From Calothrix sp. MO_192.B10 (GTDB taxonomy: Bacteria > Cyanobacteriota > Cyanobacteriia > Cyanobacteriales > Nostocaceae): a DNA stretch of 39,887 nt. Both the position numbers and the translations under genes were made by a program. The DNA is taken from NCBI GenBank assembly GCA_030065055.1, contig JASJDS010000070.1:1-39887 (forward strand), in the 5' to 3' direction. The notes beneath the pieces are model-generated. The model saw nothing but the letters and a program-made list of their open reading frames with translations. It was not told the origin of the DNA and did not search any database. This document shows, one piece after another, positions 33,554 through 39,887 of this stretch. Position 1 is the first letter of the stretch, and each line of letters opens with the position of its first letter.

Positions 33554-35506
33554 ATGACAAAATCATTCTTAAAAATTAATAATTCCTTCAACGGGACAAC
33601 AAATGATCGCGTTCCATTGTCTGTAGCACTCGTTTCAATGCCTTTTGCCTCAACGAAACGACCGTCTATTCAGCTTGGACTCCTGAAGTCAATTGCAGTA
33701 TCGTATGGGTTTCCAACAAAAACATTTCATCTCAATTTAGACTTTGCAGCTCAAATTGGTTTAACGCTGTATGAGAGGCTTTGTTTTGATCGCCAGGACC
33801 TTCTTGGTGACTGGCTTTTTTCCATAGCTGCGTTTGGAGCAGAAGCACCAGACCCCGATGACATTTTTTTAAAAGACTTCCACCCTGCGGTCAAAAGTCT
33901 ACTTGCGGACTTGAACCTAACGACAGAAGACTTGAGTCAACTCCGACACATAGAGATATTGAGTTATCTTGATAGGCTGATAGAAACTATTCCGTGGGAG
34001 CAGTTTCAAGCTGTTGGTTTCACCTCAACATTTCAACAAAATGCAGCGGCTTTCGCACTAGCAAAGCGGATTAAAAATAAGTATTCCCACATTACTACTT
34101 TCTTTGGCGGCGCAAATTTTGAGGGTGAAATGGGTCAAGAACTAGTGCGCTCTGTAGAATGTATCGACTATGCTTTGATTGGAGAAGGCGACCAAACATT
34201 ACCCGAATTTTTAGCTGCGCTGCAAGAACAACGCGAGCCGGCGGAAGTGCCTGGAGTTGTATGTCGGCGTAATGGTAAAGTTACACCACTACGCTCTCGA
34301 CCTCCATTTGAGACGATGAATGAGCTTCCCACTCCTGATTATGATGAGTTTTTTGAGCGTGCTGAAGCACTAGGTATTATCTCTGAGACAGCACCAAAAA
34401 TAATTTACATTCCCTTTGAAAGTTCACGCGGTTGTTGGTGGGGACAAAACAATCAGTGTACATTCTGTGGACTAAATGGGATGAATATGTCATACCGTGC
34501 TAAATCTCCTCAACGTGTCTTAAGCGAACTTGTTGAACTGTGTCATCGCTACGGTAGCTTTTACTTTGAAGCAGTCGATAATGTCCTAGATTGGTCATAT
34601 CTAAAAAATTTCTTCGCTCATCTTACTGAGTCAGGTACTGACTATAAATTTTTTTATGAGGTGAGATCTAATCTCAGCCGAGAAAAAATGAAAACCCTCG
34701 CTGAAGGAGGGGTCTGGCGCATTCAACCGGGTATTGAATCCTTGAGTACTCCTGTTTTAAAGCTCATGCGTAAGGGAGTGAAGGCCATTCAAAATGTGAA
34801 TACATTGCGTTGGGCCGCGTACTACAACGTATCTGTGGCGTGGAACTTGCTTTGGGGGTTCCCAAATGAAGCTGAGAAGGACTACCAAGAGCAACTCACC
34901 CTGTTGCGGCAAATCATCCATCTAGAACCTCCTTATGGAACAGGACGCATTCGGATGGAACGATTCAGCCCACTTTTCCATGAGCGGCAAACATACCCGG
35001 TACGCTATATAATTCCTGAAGCAAGCTATGCTTATGTGTATCCCAAGCACATTCAACTGGATAAAGTGGCATACTTCTTTGAATATGAGCTGGAAAATAC
35101 TCTTCCAGAATCAGTTTATGCAGAAACCAAGAAACAAGTTGAAGTCTGGCAAACTGCTTGGAGAAATAAGATCCGCCCTTCATTGATTTTTTGGTCTGCT
35201 CCAGGATTTATTCAAATTGAAGATATGCGTTGTCCGGACAAGTGCGTTACTCATACTTTTGATGACCCGCTAGCTTCATTGTATGTTGCATGTAGCAGTA
35301 AACCGCAATCCGTAGAAGGACTTAAGCAGAATCTTGGGCTTAGCTGGTCAGAAAATGAAATCGAATCTGCATTACATGAGTTCTGTACTCGCAAAATAAT
35401 GATGCAAGAGGACAAAACCTTCCTTAGTTTGGCACTGCCTGCTAGTCGTGGAGAGAGAATTCCATTTTCCCATGTTAGATATTTTAACCCACATGCCGCA
35501 GATTAA
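33554..35506 (+). CDS. B12-type radical SAM RiPP-maturation enzyme (rSAM_ocin_1-like)
   Basis: 650 residues from ATG 33554 (an in-frame TTG lies 7 codons upstream). The N-terminal half (about 20-240) has the layout of a cobalamin-binding Rossmann domain (VALVSMPFAST; VGFTSTFQQNAAA; FFGGANFEGEMG; ALIGEGDQTLPEFL). The iron-sulphur site is ESSRGCWWGQNNQCTFCGLNG-like: C294, C302 and C305 in a CX7CX2C pattern with the typical CWWG and CGLNG flanks. These match 'RiPP maturation radical SAM' enzymes, some of which are peptide C-methyltransferases. No precursor peptide, protease or exporter is visible within this window next to it. A C-terminal winged-helix-like region may bind the leader. Codon choice seems somewhat more GC-rich than in neighbours, and mobile remnants flank it, which suggests acquisition by transfer. 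Confidence 0.88.
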   Translation: MTKSFLKINNSFNGTTNDRVPLSVALVSMPFASTKRPSIQLGLLKSIAVSYGFPTKTFHLNLDFAAQIGLTLYERLCFDRQDLLGDWLFSIAAFGAEAPDPDDIFLKDFHPAVKSLLADLNLTTEDLSQLRHIEILSYLDRLIETIPWEQFQAVGFTSTFQQNAAAFALAKRIKNKYSHITTFFGGANFEGEMGQELVRSVECIDYALIGEGDQTLPEFLAALQEQREPAEVPGVVCRRNGKVTPLRSRPPFETMNELPTPDYDEFFERAEALGIISETAPKIIYIPFESSRGCWWGQNNQCTFCGLNGMNMSYRAKSPQRVLSELVELCHRYGSFYFEAVDNVLDWSYLKNFFAHLTESGTDYKFFYEVRSNLSREKMKTLAEGGVWRIQPGIESLSTPVLKLMRKGVKAIQNVNTLRWAAYYNVSVAWNLLWGFPNEAEKDYQEQLTLLRQIIHLEPPYGTGRIRMERFSPLFHERQTYPVRYIIPEASYAYVYPKHIQLDKVAYFFEYELENTLPESVYAETKKQVEVWQTAWRNKIRPSLIFWSAPGFIQIEDMRCPDKCVTHTFDDPLASLYVACSSKPQSVEGLKQNLGLSWSENEIESALHEFCTRKIMMQEDKTFLSLALPASRGERIPFSHVRYFNPHAAD

Positions 35507-35678
35507 AGGAGTTTCTCATCCTGTGTTGGTATCTACATTTTACCAGAAACGCCGGATTAAAACCTGACGGATCGCACCCTCCTTAAAAGGCAGGAGTTCT
35601 CATCCTCCCGTATTATTTTGATCGGGCTTGCTGTTCGCGTAGCGCAGCGTTAGCTGTAAAAGTCTTTGGGTGAGGGTA

Positions 35679-35713
35679 GGCAACAGGCAACAGGCAACAG
35701 GCAACAGGCAACA
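35679..35713. repeat. heptamer tandem repeat (GGCAACA)x5
   Basis: Five perfect copies of GGCAACA. The same heptamer class appears, degenerate, near 1648-1670. Located between the radical SAM gene and the next small gene. Confidence 0.9.
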
Positions 35714-35795
35714 GTTTCACCCCTATTGTTGGCAATTTTTTGGACTCCAAGTTGATCATGGCGAACAGAAAAATCTCATTCACCGTTTGTATATT

Positions 35796-36116
35796 ATGGT
35801 TGTTGAGGTTTTTGCTGTGATTTCGGAAATGACCTTGGGAATTATCGAACCTTACAATTGTGGATTTATAGAAATTATCCCCGAAGGTGACGGAAGTGAC
35901 TATTGGCTAATTGCAGGGGTACACATCAATGGAGAAGCATATCGCCCTACTCCTCGACTTTACCGTAGTGAGCGATCGGCATTAACCAAAGCACAAAAAA
36001 TTTATGATTGGATTGCCAACCACGAAAATCAAATTCAAGGTTGGGGATGTTGGTGTTCCGATCTCAAAATCACTCTTTGGCATCAATCAAAGGAATATCC
36101 TAGTTGTCCTTTGTGA
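35796..36116 (+). CDS. small conserved-type hypothetical protein
   Basis: 106 residues from ATG 35796. The frame is open further upstream, but that part runs through a heptamer tandem repeat and is not protein-like, so the internal ATG is chosen; a second Met 11 codons on is another option. The sequence (EMTLGIIEPYNCGFIEIIPE, then WLIAGVHINGEAYRPTPRLYRSERSA) has an even mix of strands and aromatic residues like a small globular alpha/beta domain, and a C-terminal Cys/Trp cluster (GWGCWCSDLK). I recognise no family. No signal peptide or membrane helix. It is followed by a tandem repeat and a MITE-like element. Confidence 0.65.
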   Translation: MVVEVFAVISEMTLGIIEPYNCGFIEIIPEGDGSDYWLIAGVHINGEAYRPTPRLYRSERSALTKAQKIYDWIANHENQIQGWGCWCSDLKITLWHQSKEYPSCPL

Positions 36117-36118
36117 AG

Positions 36119-36146
36119 TAATAAGTAATAAGTAATAAGTAATAAG
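36119..36146. repeat. heptamer tandem repeat (TAATAAG)x4
   Basis: Four copies of TAATAAG directly after the stop codon of the small hypothetical gene, running into the left end of the MITE-like element at 36149. Confidence 0.85.
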
Positions 36147-36148
36147 TT

Positions 36149-36295
36149 AGGACTTATGCAACTGGCATATTCTTTCTGTAGGGGAGGCAAAATGCGGTGT
36201 AGATATTCTGACCGCATTATTGCCGTTGTATGACGATGGGAAAATGTTTGAACGTAGCAATGAGACTTATAGCGTCACCCACCAACCGCCGATTC
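36149..36295 (+). repeat. MITE-like element, copy 3 (AGGACTTATGCA family)
   Basis: Closely similar to 5496-5662 along its length (AGGACTTATGCAACTGGCAT at the left end, GCAAAATGCGGTGTAGA core, ATAGCGTCACCCACCAACCG near the right). The terminal CGCAGCTTTAGTC block found in copies 1 and 2 is missing, so the right end is truncated. Confidence 0.75.
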
Positions 36296-36369
36296 TAATA
36301 CAAGGAAAGGGAATGCTCACTTGTTTCCATCGAGTAGTACCCGAATATCGGGAATAGGTGGGTTGAAAA

Positions 36370-36443
36370 CGAGCGCGGCAGGACTCGAACCTGCGACCGA
36401 CTGCTTAGAAGGCAGTTGCTCTATCCGGCTGAGCTACGCGCCC
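36370..36443 (-). tRNA. trnR: tRNA-Arg (UCU)
   Basis: On the minus strand the cloverleaf is complete: acceptor GGGCGCG paired with CGCGCTC (one G-U), discriminator G; anticodon loop CTTCTAA gives TCT; T-arm GCAGG-TTCGAGT-CCTGC. Length 74 nt, no encoded CCA. Confidence 0.97.
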
Positions 36444-36848
36444 ACATCAGACTTCTAGCTTTGGGAAAAACTAGCCATAATATTCTATCCTTCCCCTCAG
36501 CAGAATGCAATCTCTTAAAGTATCCCAATAATTTTAACAAAGTTTTAAGAGAATTTACTGTCCCATATAGATTTACACTAAAAACCTAGCAGATTGAGTG
36601 TTTAGTTGGGTATATTATATTGTTAGCGGGTAAAAAAATATGCATTCTTGCCTAGGAGATTGCCAGTAACAAAACTGTTACCAAGAATAATTTGGCGACT
36701 GGAAAGGAAGAAGGATAAATTTAAAAGGGTTTTAATTTGATACTTCTGCCGACTTTTGCTACAAATTCTCTATTATGGCAACATCTTTAAGAATTATCAT
36801 ATTTTCCCATGTTTGGAAAGCCCCTGTCAGGAGTTATTCACCAGTACC
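36444..36848. promoter_or_regulatory. AT-rich spacer between tRNA-Arg and a conserved gene
   Basis: 405 bp without a supported gene. It must hold the promoter of the minus-strand tRNA and of the plus-strand gene at 36849. TATATT near 36611-36616 is a possible -10. A small hairpin GTAACA-AAAC-TGTTAC lies at 36666-36681. Confidence 0.4.
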
Positions 36849-37517
36849 ATGTTTATTCTCAAAAGGCAGGATGTTGAAATATCTAGTATTCAACACCCAA
36901 AGCGGGATCAGCAGGTGCCCGTCCTCTACTATCAGGGGCAAACCTTCCGTTTAATTAATACTTTTCCAGCCAGTGAAGAGGAAGAAGCCGTTGCCCTATG
37001 GCGAGACTTAACCGATAACCGTGGCAAAGCCTGTGTATTATTGGAAGAGCCAGAACGTTACAGTATCTGGGGTAAGGTTCGTTTAAAACAAGCAGAACAG
37101 GCAGATGATGATACGGGGGATATTAGCAAGAGAAACATTTTAATCCAAGCTAGTCTTTTGTTAATCCAGGCCGTGCATATGGATATTGAAGACCTATTGG
37201 GTTCTCGACATGGCAAATTATTTGCTCAAGATATTTCCACAATCTTAGAGAAACACCAAATTATTGACTCAGATTCTCCAGAAATCATCAACAATCTGCT
37301 TGATATCGATCCCTTAACAACAGCCCAACTTCCTATTTGGAAAGAAAAGCAGCTGGTGATTCTGTTGCAGGAATTACACCGATTGGGCAAAAAATATTTT
37401 GGCAATGACAACTTTGCCAATCAAGTAACGGAGCAATTGGCAGAAATGACAGATGAAGACCGTTCGGTATTCATCAGGTGGCTAAAAATATCTCCACTGA
37501 GTAAACTGTGGCAATGA
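36849..37517 (+). CDS. conserved-type cytosolic hypothetical protein
   Basis: 222 residues from ATG 36849; the frame is open further upstream only through a TTG and non-protein-like sequence. AGGAG about 15 bases ahead is a distant ribosome binding site. The N-terminal 70 residues look beta-rich (VPVLYYQGQTFRLINTF, EEEEAVALWRDLTDNRGKACVLLEEPERYSIWGKV abridged), and the C-terminal 110 residues are helical and acidic (MDIEDLLGSRHGKLF, LVILLQELHRLGKKYFG, EMTDEDRSVFIRWL). No signal peptide or membrane helix. I recognise it only as the kind of protein found across cyanobacteria without assigned function. It is followed in the same direction by a membrane protein after 183 bp. Confidence 0.7.
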   Translation: MFILKRQDVEISSIQHPKRDQQVPVLYYQGQTFRLINTFPASEEEEAVALWRDLTDNRGKACVLLEEPERYSIWGKVRLKQAEQADDDTGDISKRNILIQASLLLIQAVHMDIEDLLGSRHGKLFAQDISTILEKHQIIDSDSPEIINNLLDIDPLTTAQLPIWKEKQLVILLQELHRLGKKYFGNDNFANQVTEQLAEMTDEDRSVFIRWLKISPLSKLWQ

Positions 37518-37700
37518 GATGGAATGTGTTATTTGCAACAGCAAAATTATGGCGATGATTTTTGAGCTAGCGATCGCGCGGGCACTCTGTGTGACATCCG
37601 TTGTCGCGCTCCTTGTCAGGGGAGCTAAACGGCTCTATGGCTTTTGTAAAGATTGCTGACCACACATTCATAACCACAGCGCATTTACCCAGTCAAGTTT

Positions 37701-38585
37701 ATGAGTACTATTTACAACAAATTTTTAGGTAAAAAACCCTTAATATCTAACCAGCAAATCATGCTGTTCAACATCGTTTGGGCCGTATTAGCATTGTTAT
37801 ATTTTTTACTATTCAGTGCCAAGGTTCCGGGAGCGGATGGTATTGCCCAGCGTCCTGAATGGTATGTAATGGGTACAAATATTTTTGAAGCTCTAGCCTA
37901 CTTGGTAGCTGGTGTTTTATGCTTAAGGAATTGGCGCAGTCCGCAAATTGTTAGCGGAGGCTCTCTGTGGCTATTAATAGGCATAGGTATGCTTTCCTAT
38001 TTCTTGGGAGGGATATTTTTTGGATATACAGAAATAGTATTAAAAACAGAACCGATTGTTTCCGTGGGCGATATATTTTTTGTTATTAGTTATATATTCG
38101 TGGGTGCGGGAATGATTTTGGCATTTACCTCAAGACGCATCAACCTGGAAATTTGGCAGTGGCTAATTGTATTAGCGATCGCAGTCTTTGGTAGTACTTT
38201 GGCCTGGTTACTGTCTAGCCCAGTAGAAGGAGCAGAAGTTGCTAAACAACAGTTGCCTGGGTGGGTAGAAACTGTTGCTCCAATTTTAAGTTGGTTTTAT
38301 GTTATCAGTGATGTGCTACTACTAATAATTGCCACCACTTTACTGCTGGCTTTTTGGGGAGGTAGAGTTTCTTTATCTTGGCGAATGATTGCAGCCGCAT
38401 CATTTTCCCTTTACATTGCAGATATGTGGTTTAAACATGCTATTAGGTATCCCAATTATGAAAGTGGGGACATACTGGAGGTATTTTGGGTGTTTAGTGG
38501 AGTTTTATTTGGAATGGGAGCTGTTTTGGAATATGACGCATCACTTAAGCGTTTGCGGCGTAATAGCGGACGAAAAAGAACCTAA
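37701..38585 (+). CDS. polytopic membrane protein, unknown function
   Basis: 294 residues with about eight hydrophobic helices (roughly 20-40, 60-78, 88-108, 122-145, 150-172, 193-220, 224-244, 262-285) and a basic C-terminus (LKRLRRNSGRKRT) likely on the cytoplasmic side. Conserved-looking polar spots within or near helices include YTEIVLKTEPIVSVGDIFF and SLYIADMWFKHAIRYPNYESGD-like sequence, which recall sensor-type membrane domains with paired acids, but I cannot name a family. The following HTH gene starts only 9 bp after its stop, so the two form an operon. This suggests a link between a membrane protein and a DNA-binding protein. Confidence 0.72.
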   Translation: MSTIYNKFLGKKPLISNQQIMLFNIVWAVLALLYFLLFSAKVPGADGIAQRPEWYVMGTNIFEALAYLVAGVLCLRNWRSPQIVSGGSLWLLIGIGMLSYFLGGIFFGYTEIVLKTEPIVSVGDIFFVISYIFVGAGMILAFTSRRINLEIWQWLIVLAIAVFGSTLAWLLSSPVEGAEVAKQQLPGWVETVAPILSWFYVISDVLLLIIATTLLLAFWGGRVSLSWRMIAAASFSLYIADMWFKHAIRYPNYESGDILEVFWVFSGVLFGMGAVLEYDASLKRLRRNSGRKRT

Positions 38586-38594
38586 AATGTTTTG

Positions 38595-39560
38595 GTGTCT
38601 ACCGTGAGAAAATTAACTGATTCAGACAAACAAGAAATCCTGAAATTGTATCGAGAAAGTGCTGAAACTACCTCAACTCTAGCAGAACGCTACGGGGTAA
38701 GTAACTCGACTATTAGTCGCCTACTCAAAAGCACTTTACCGGAAGATGAATATGAATATCTGGTTTCCTTAAAGCGAGCTGCGAGAACACCTGAAGGACG
38801 AGCTCAGGTGAGTTACGAACAGCTACCAACTTTTACGAAGGAGGAGCCAGAGGAGGTTGTTAAACCAGTAAAGGCAAAACCGTCCAAGTCATCAGTATCT
38901 AAATCTCAGGCGATTCAAAAGTCTGCTGATGTAGATGATTCTGCTGAGACAGATTATAGTTCGGGAGTTCGTCGAGTGCGGAAGCGTTCCTCTGCTGCTG
39001 CACCATCGAGTCAGCCCATTGCCGAACAATTAGAACTGTTAGAGCCGGAATCTCCAGCAATTGCAGGTATTCCCAGTCCTTTGTCCGAGGATGAAGAGGA
39101 TGATCGTCTAGAAAAACAAGCGATCGCCGAAATGCTTGGTGAAGACTTGCTAGATGAGGATGAGGAGCTAGAAGATTTAGAAGAAGAGGATGATGAGGAG
39201 TTTGAAGACACAGCACCCATCCTCAAAAGACGGATATCTGGTAATGCTGTAGTGCAGGTTTTACCCCTATCTGCCGCTACTTTACCCAGAACCTGTTACT
39301 TGGTAATTGACCGTTCTGCCGAACTGATTACCAAACCTCTGAAGACATTTGCTGAGTTGGGAGAAATTCCTAGCCTGGAAACCTTGGAAACAACACTACC
39401 AGTGTTTGATAACCATCGCGTGGCAAAAAGATTTTCCACTAAGCGCGATCGGGTAATTAAGGTTCCGGATAGTAGAATGCTACACAAGACTCGTTATCAT
39501 CTCAATGCCAAGGGAATCACCCGCTTGTTGATTGATGGTCAAGTTTACTCTTTGGCTTAG
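38595..39560 (+). CDS. helix-turn-helix protein with long acidic linker
   Basis: 321 residues from GTG 38595 (a TTG one codon earlier and a GTG three codons later are alternatives). Residues 5-50 form a transposase/Trp-repressor-like HTH (LTDSDKQEILKLYRES, then LAERYGVSNSTISRLLKS). The middle (60-205) is a low-complexity linker, first Lys/Ser/Pro-rich, then strongly acidic (a run of Glu/Asp about 165-200). The last ~110 residues form a globular domain (AATLPRTCYLVIDRSAELITK; TRYHLNAKGITRLLIDGQVYSLA). The HTH is transposase-like, but no DDE domain follows, so this is likely a domesticated or independent DNA-binding protein of cyanobacteria. It starts 9 bp after the membrane protein gene. Function unknown. 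Confidence 0.75.
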   Translation: MSTVRKLTDSDKQEILKLYRESAETTSTLAERYGVSNSTISRLLKSTLPEDEYEYLVSLKRAARTPEGRAQVSYEQLPTFTKEEPEEVVKPVKAKPSKSSVSKSQAIQKSADVDDSAETDYSSGVRRVRKRSSAAAPSSQPIAEQLELLEPESPAIAGIPSPLSEDEEDDRLEKQAIAEMLGEDLLDEDEELEDLEEEDDEEFEDTAPILKRRISGNAVVQVLPLSAATLPRTCYLVIDRSAELITKPLKTFAELGEIPSLETLETTLPVFDNHRVAKRFSTKRDRVIKVPDSRMLHKTRYHLNAKGITRLLIDGQVYSLA

Positions 39561-39615
39561 ATTTAGTCAGTGATTTCTACTCTTTGGCACACAGTCCACC
39601 TAAAAACACGCGGTA

Positions 39616-39636
39616 GGGCTTCCGAAGAGGAAGCCC
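39616..39636 (+). terminator. hairpin after the HTH gene
   Basis: GGGCTTCC and GGAAGCCC enclose a 5-nt loop GAAGA: an 8-bp perfect stem, 55 bp after the stop. An outer pairing AAACACG/CGTGTTT (about 39604 and 39657) would extend the structure. There is no T-run directly behind it, so it may instead be part of a repeat. The rest of 39561-39843 shows no supported gene. Confidence 0.45.
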
Positions 39637-39785
39637 GCCACGAGGGAATTTATTCGCCGTGTTTATTCTTGTTCGCAAAAAAGGCAGGGTAAAAAACAGT
39701 GGATCAGAACGAGAAATTCTCGCCGGACACAAGCTAAAAAAGCTGAACTAGAACGGCGTAAAGCTCAAAAAAGAGCTTGACTTAG

Positions 39786-39887
39786 TTGTCAAATAGATAG
39801 ACAATTATGTACAATAGTAGTCAAGCAAGACTCAGTTGTGCTGATGAATTATAAGCCTCATGAATTCGCAAAACTTATAGGTGTATC
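39786..39887 (+). mobile_element. left end of an IS607-type insertion sequence (truncated by the window)
   Basis: An inverted repeat TTGTC-AAATAGATA-GACAA (39786-39804) precedes a start codon that opens an IS607-type tnpA. The element continues past the window; its left boundary is only approximate. Confidence 0.55.
39844..39887 (+). CDS. tnpA: IS607-family TnpA (serine recombinase), first 15 codons only
   Basis: ATG at 39844 opens MNYKPHEFAKLIGVS, which is the typical start of IS607 TnpA, a MerR-like DNA-binding helix followed in the full protein by a serine-recombinase domain. The frame runs off the right edge of the window, so neither the catalytic serine nor an accompanying tnpB can be checked. 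Confidence 0.7.
   Translation, partial: MNYKPHEFAKLIGV

Noticed and set aside
35679-36146. Tandem repeats considered as a CRISPR array
   Set aside because: The units are 7 bp in direct tandem with no spacers, so these are simple heptamer repeats.
39640-39780. Lys/Arg-rich frame after the HTH gene
   Set aside because: It lacks a start codon and its composition follows from repeat and A-rich DNA; possibly a remnant, but not supportable.

Overview
The window comes from a filamentous, probably heterocyst-forming (Nostocales-type) cyanobacterium. Three things in the sequence support this: a DNA polymerase III alpha gene broken by the N-half of the cyanobacterial DnaE split intein, many HIP1 octamers (GCGATCGC) across genes and spacers, and intergenic DNA full of short heptamer tandem repeats and small palindromic repeats. 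It is chromosomal and moderately AT-rich.

Layout. 1-6040: a class V aminotransferase, tRNA-Asn, a NYN/YacP-type nuclease, dnaE-N with its intein half, and a small secreted protein. 6460-10770: a Tat-exported multicopper oxidase, then about 1.5 kb of gene-free, repeat-laden DNA, then a eukaryote-like EndoU (XendoU) ribonuclease joined to a lamin-tail-like domain. 11035-13505: a glutamine-synthetase-like ligase followed by an amidohydrolase, a split version of the FluG-type pairing. 14256-19106: an AarF/UbiB kinase, a small membrane protein, a macro-domain protein, and a coiled-coil membrane protein whose C-terminal repeat is interrupted by one in-frame TAG.

19331-28435 is the most interesting region: nine consecutive minus-strand genes, mostly spaced 14-54 bp apart. 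In transcription order they are a haem-oxygenase-like diiron oxidase candidate, a short-chain dehydrogenase lacking the usual Tyr/Lys, a phytanoyl-CoA-dioxygenase-type Fe(II)/2-oxoglutarate enzyme, a metallo-beta-lactamase-fold hydrolase, a methyltransferase, an unrecognised protein with kinase-like signatures, a glutamate-1-semialdehyde-aminomutase-like PLP enzyme, a second methyltransferase, and a YggS/PipY protein. It reads as a small-molecule biosynthesis operon without NRPS/PKS modules; I cannot match it to a known pathway. A miniature inverted-repeat element sits directly upstream of its first gene.

29186-39887: a zinc-ribbon Ser/Thr kinase, a solitary IS1341-type tnpB that reads through its own right end, a lipoprotein, a probable group II intron fragment, an orphan RiPP-type radical SAM maturase, a small conserved protein, tRNA-Arg, two conserved hypothetical proteins, an HTH protein with a long acidic linker, and the first codons of an IS607-type tnpA at the right edge. 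No CRISPR array or rRNA was seen. All functions are read from motifs by eye; no database search was run.
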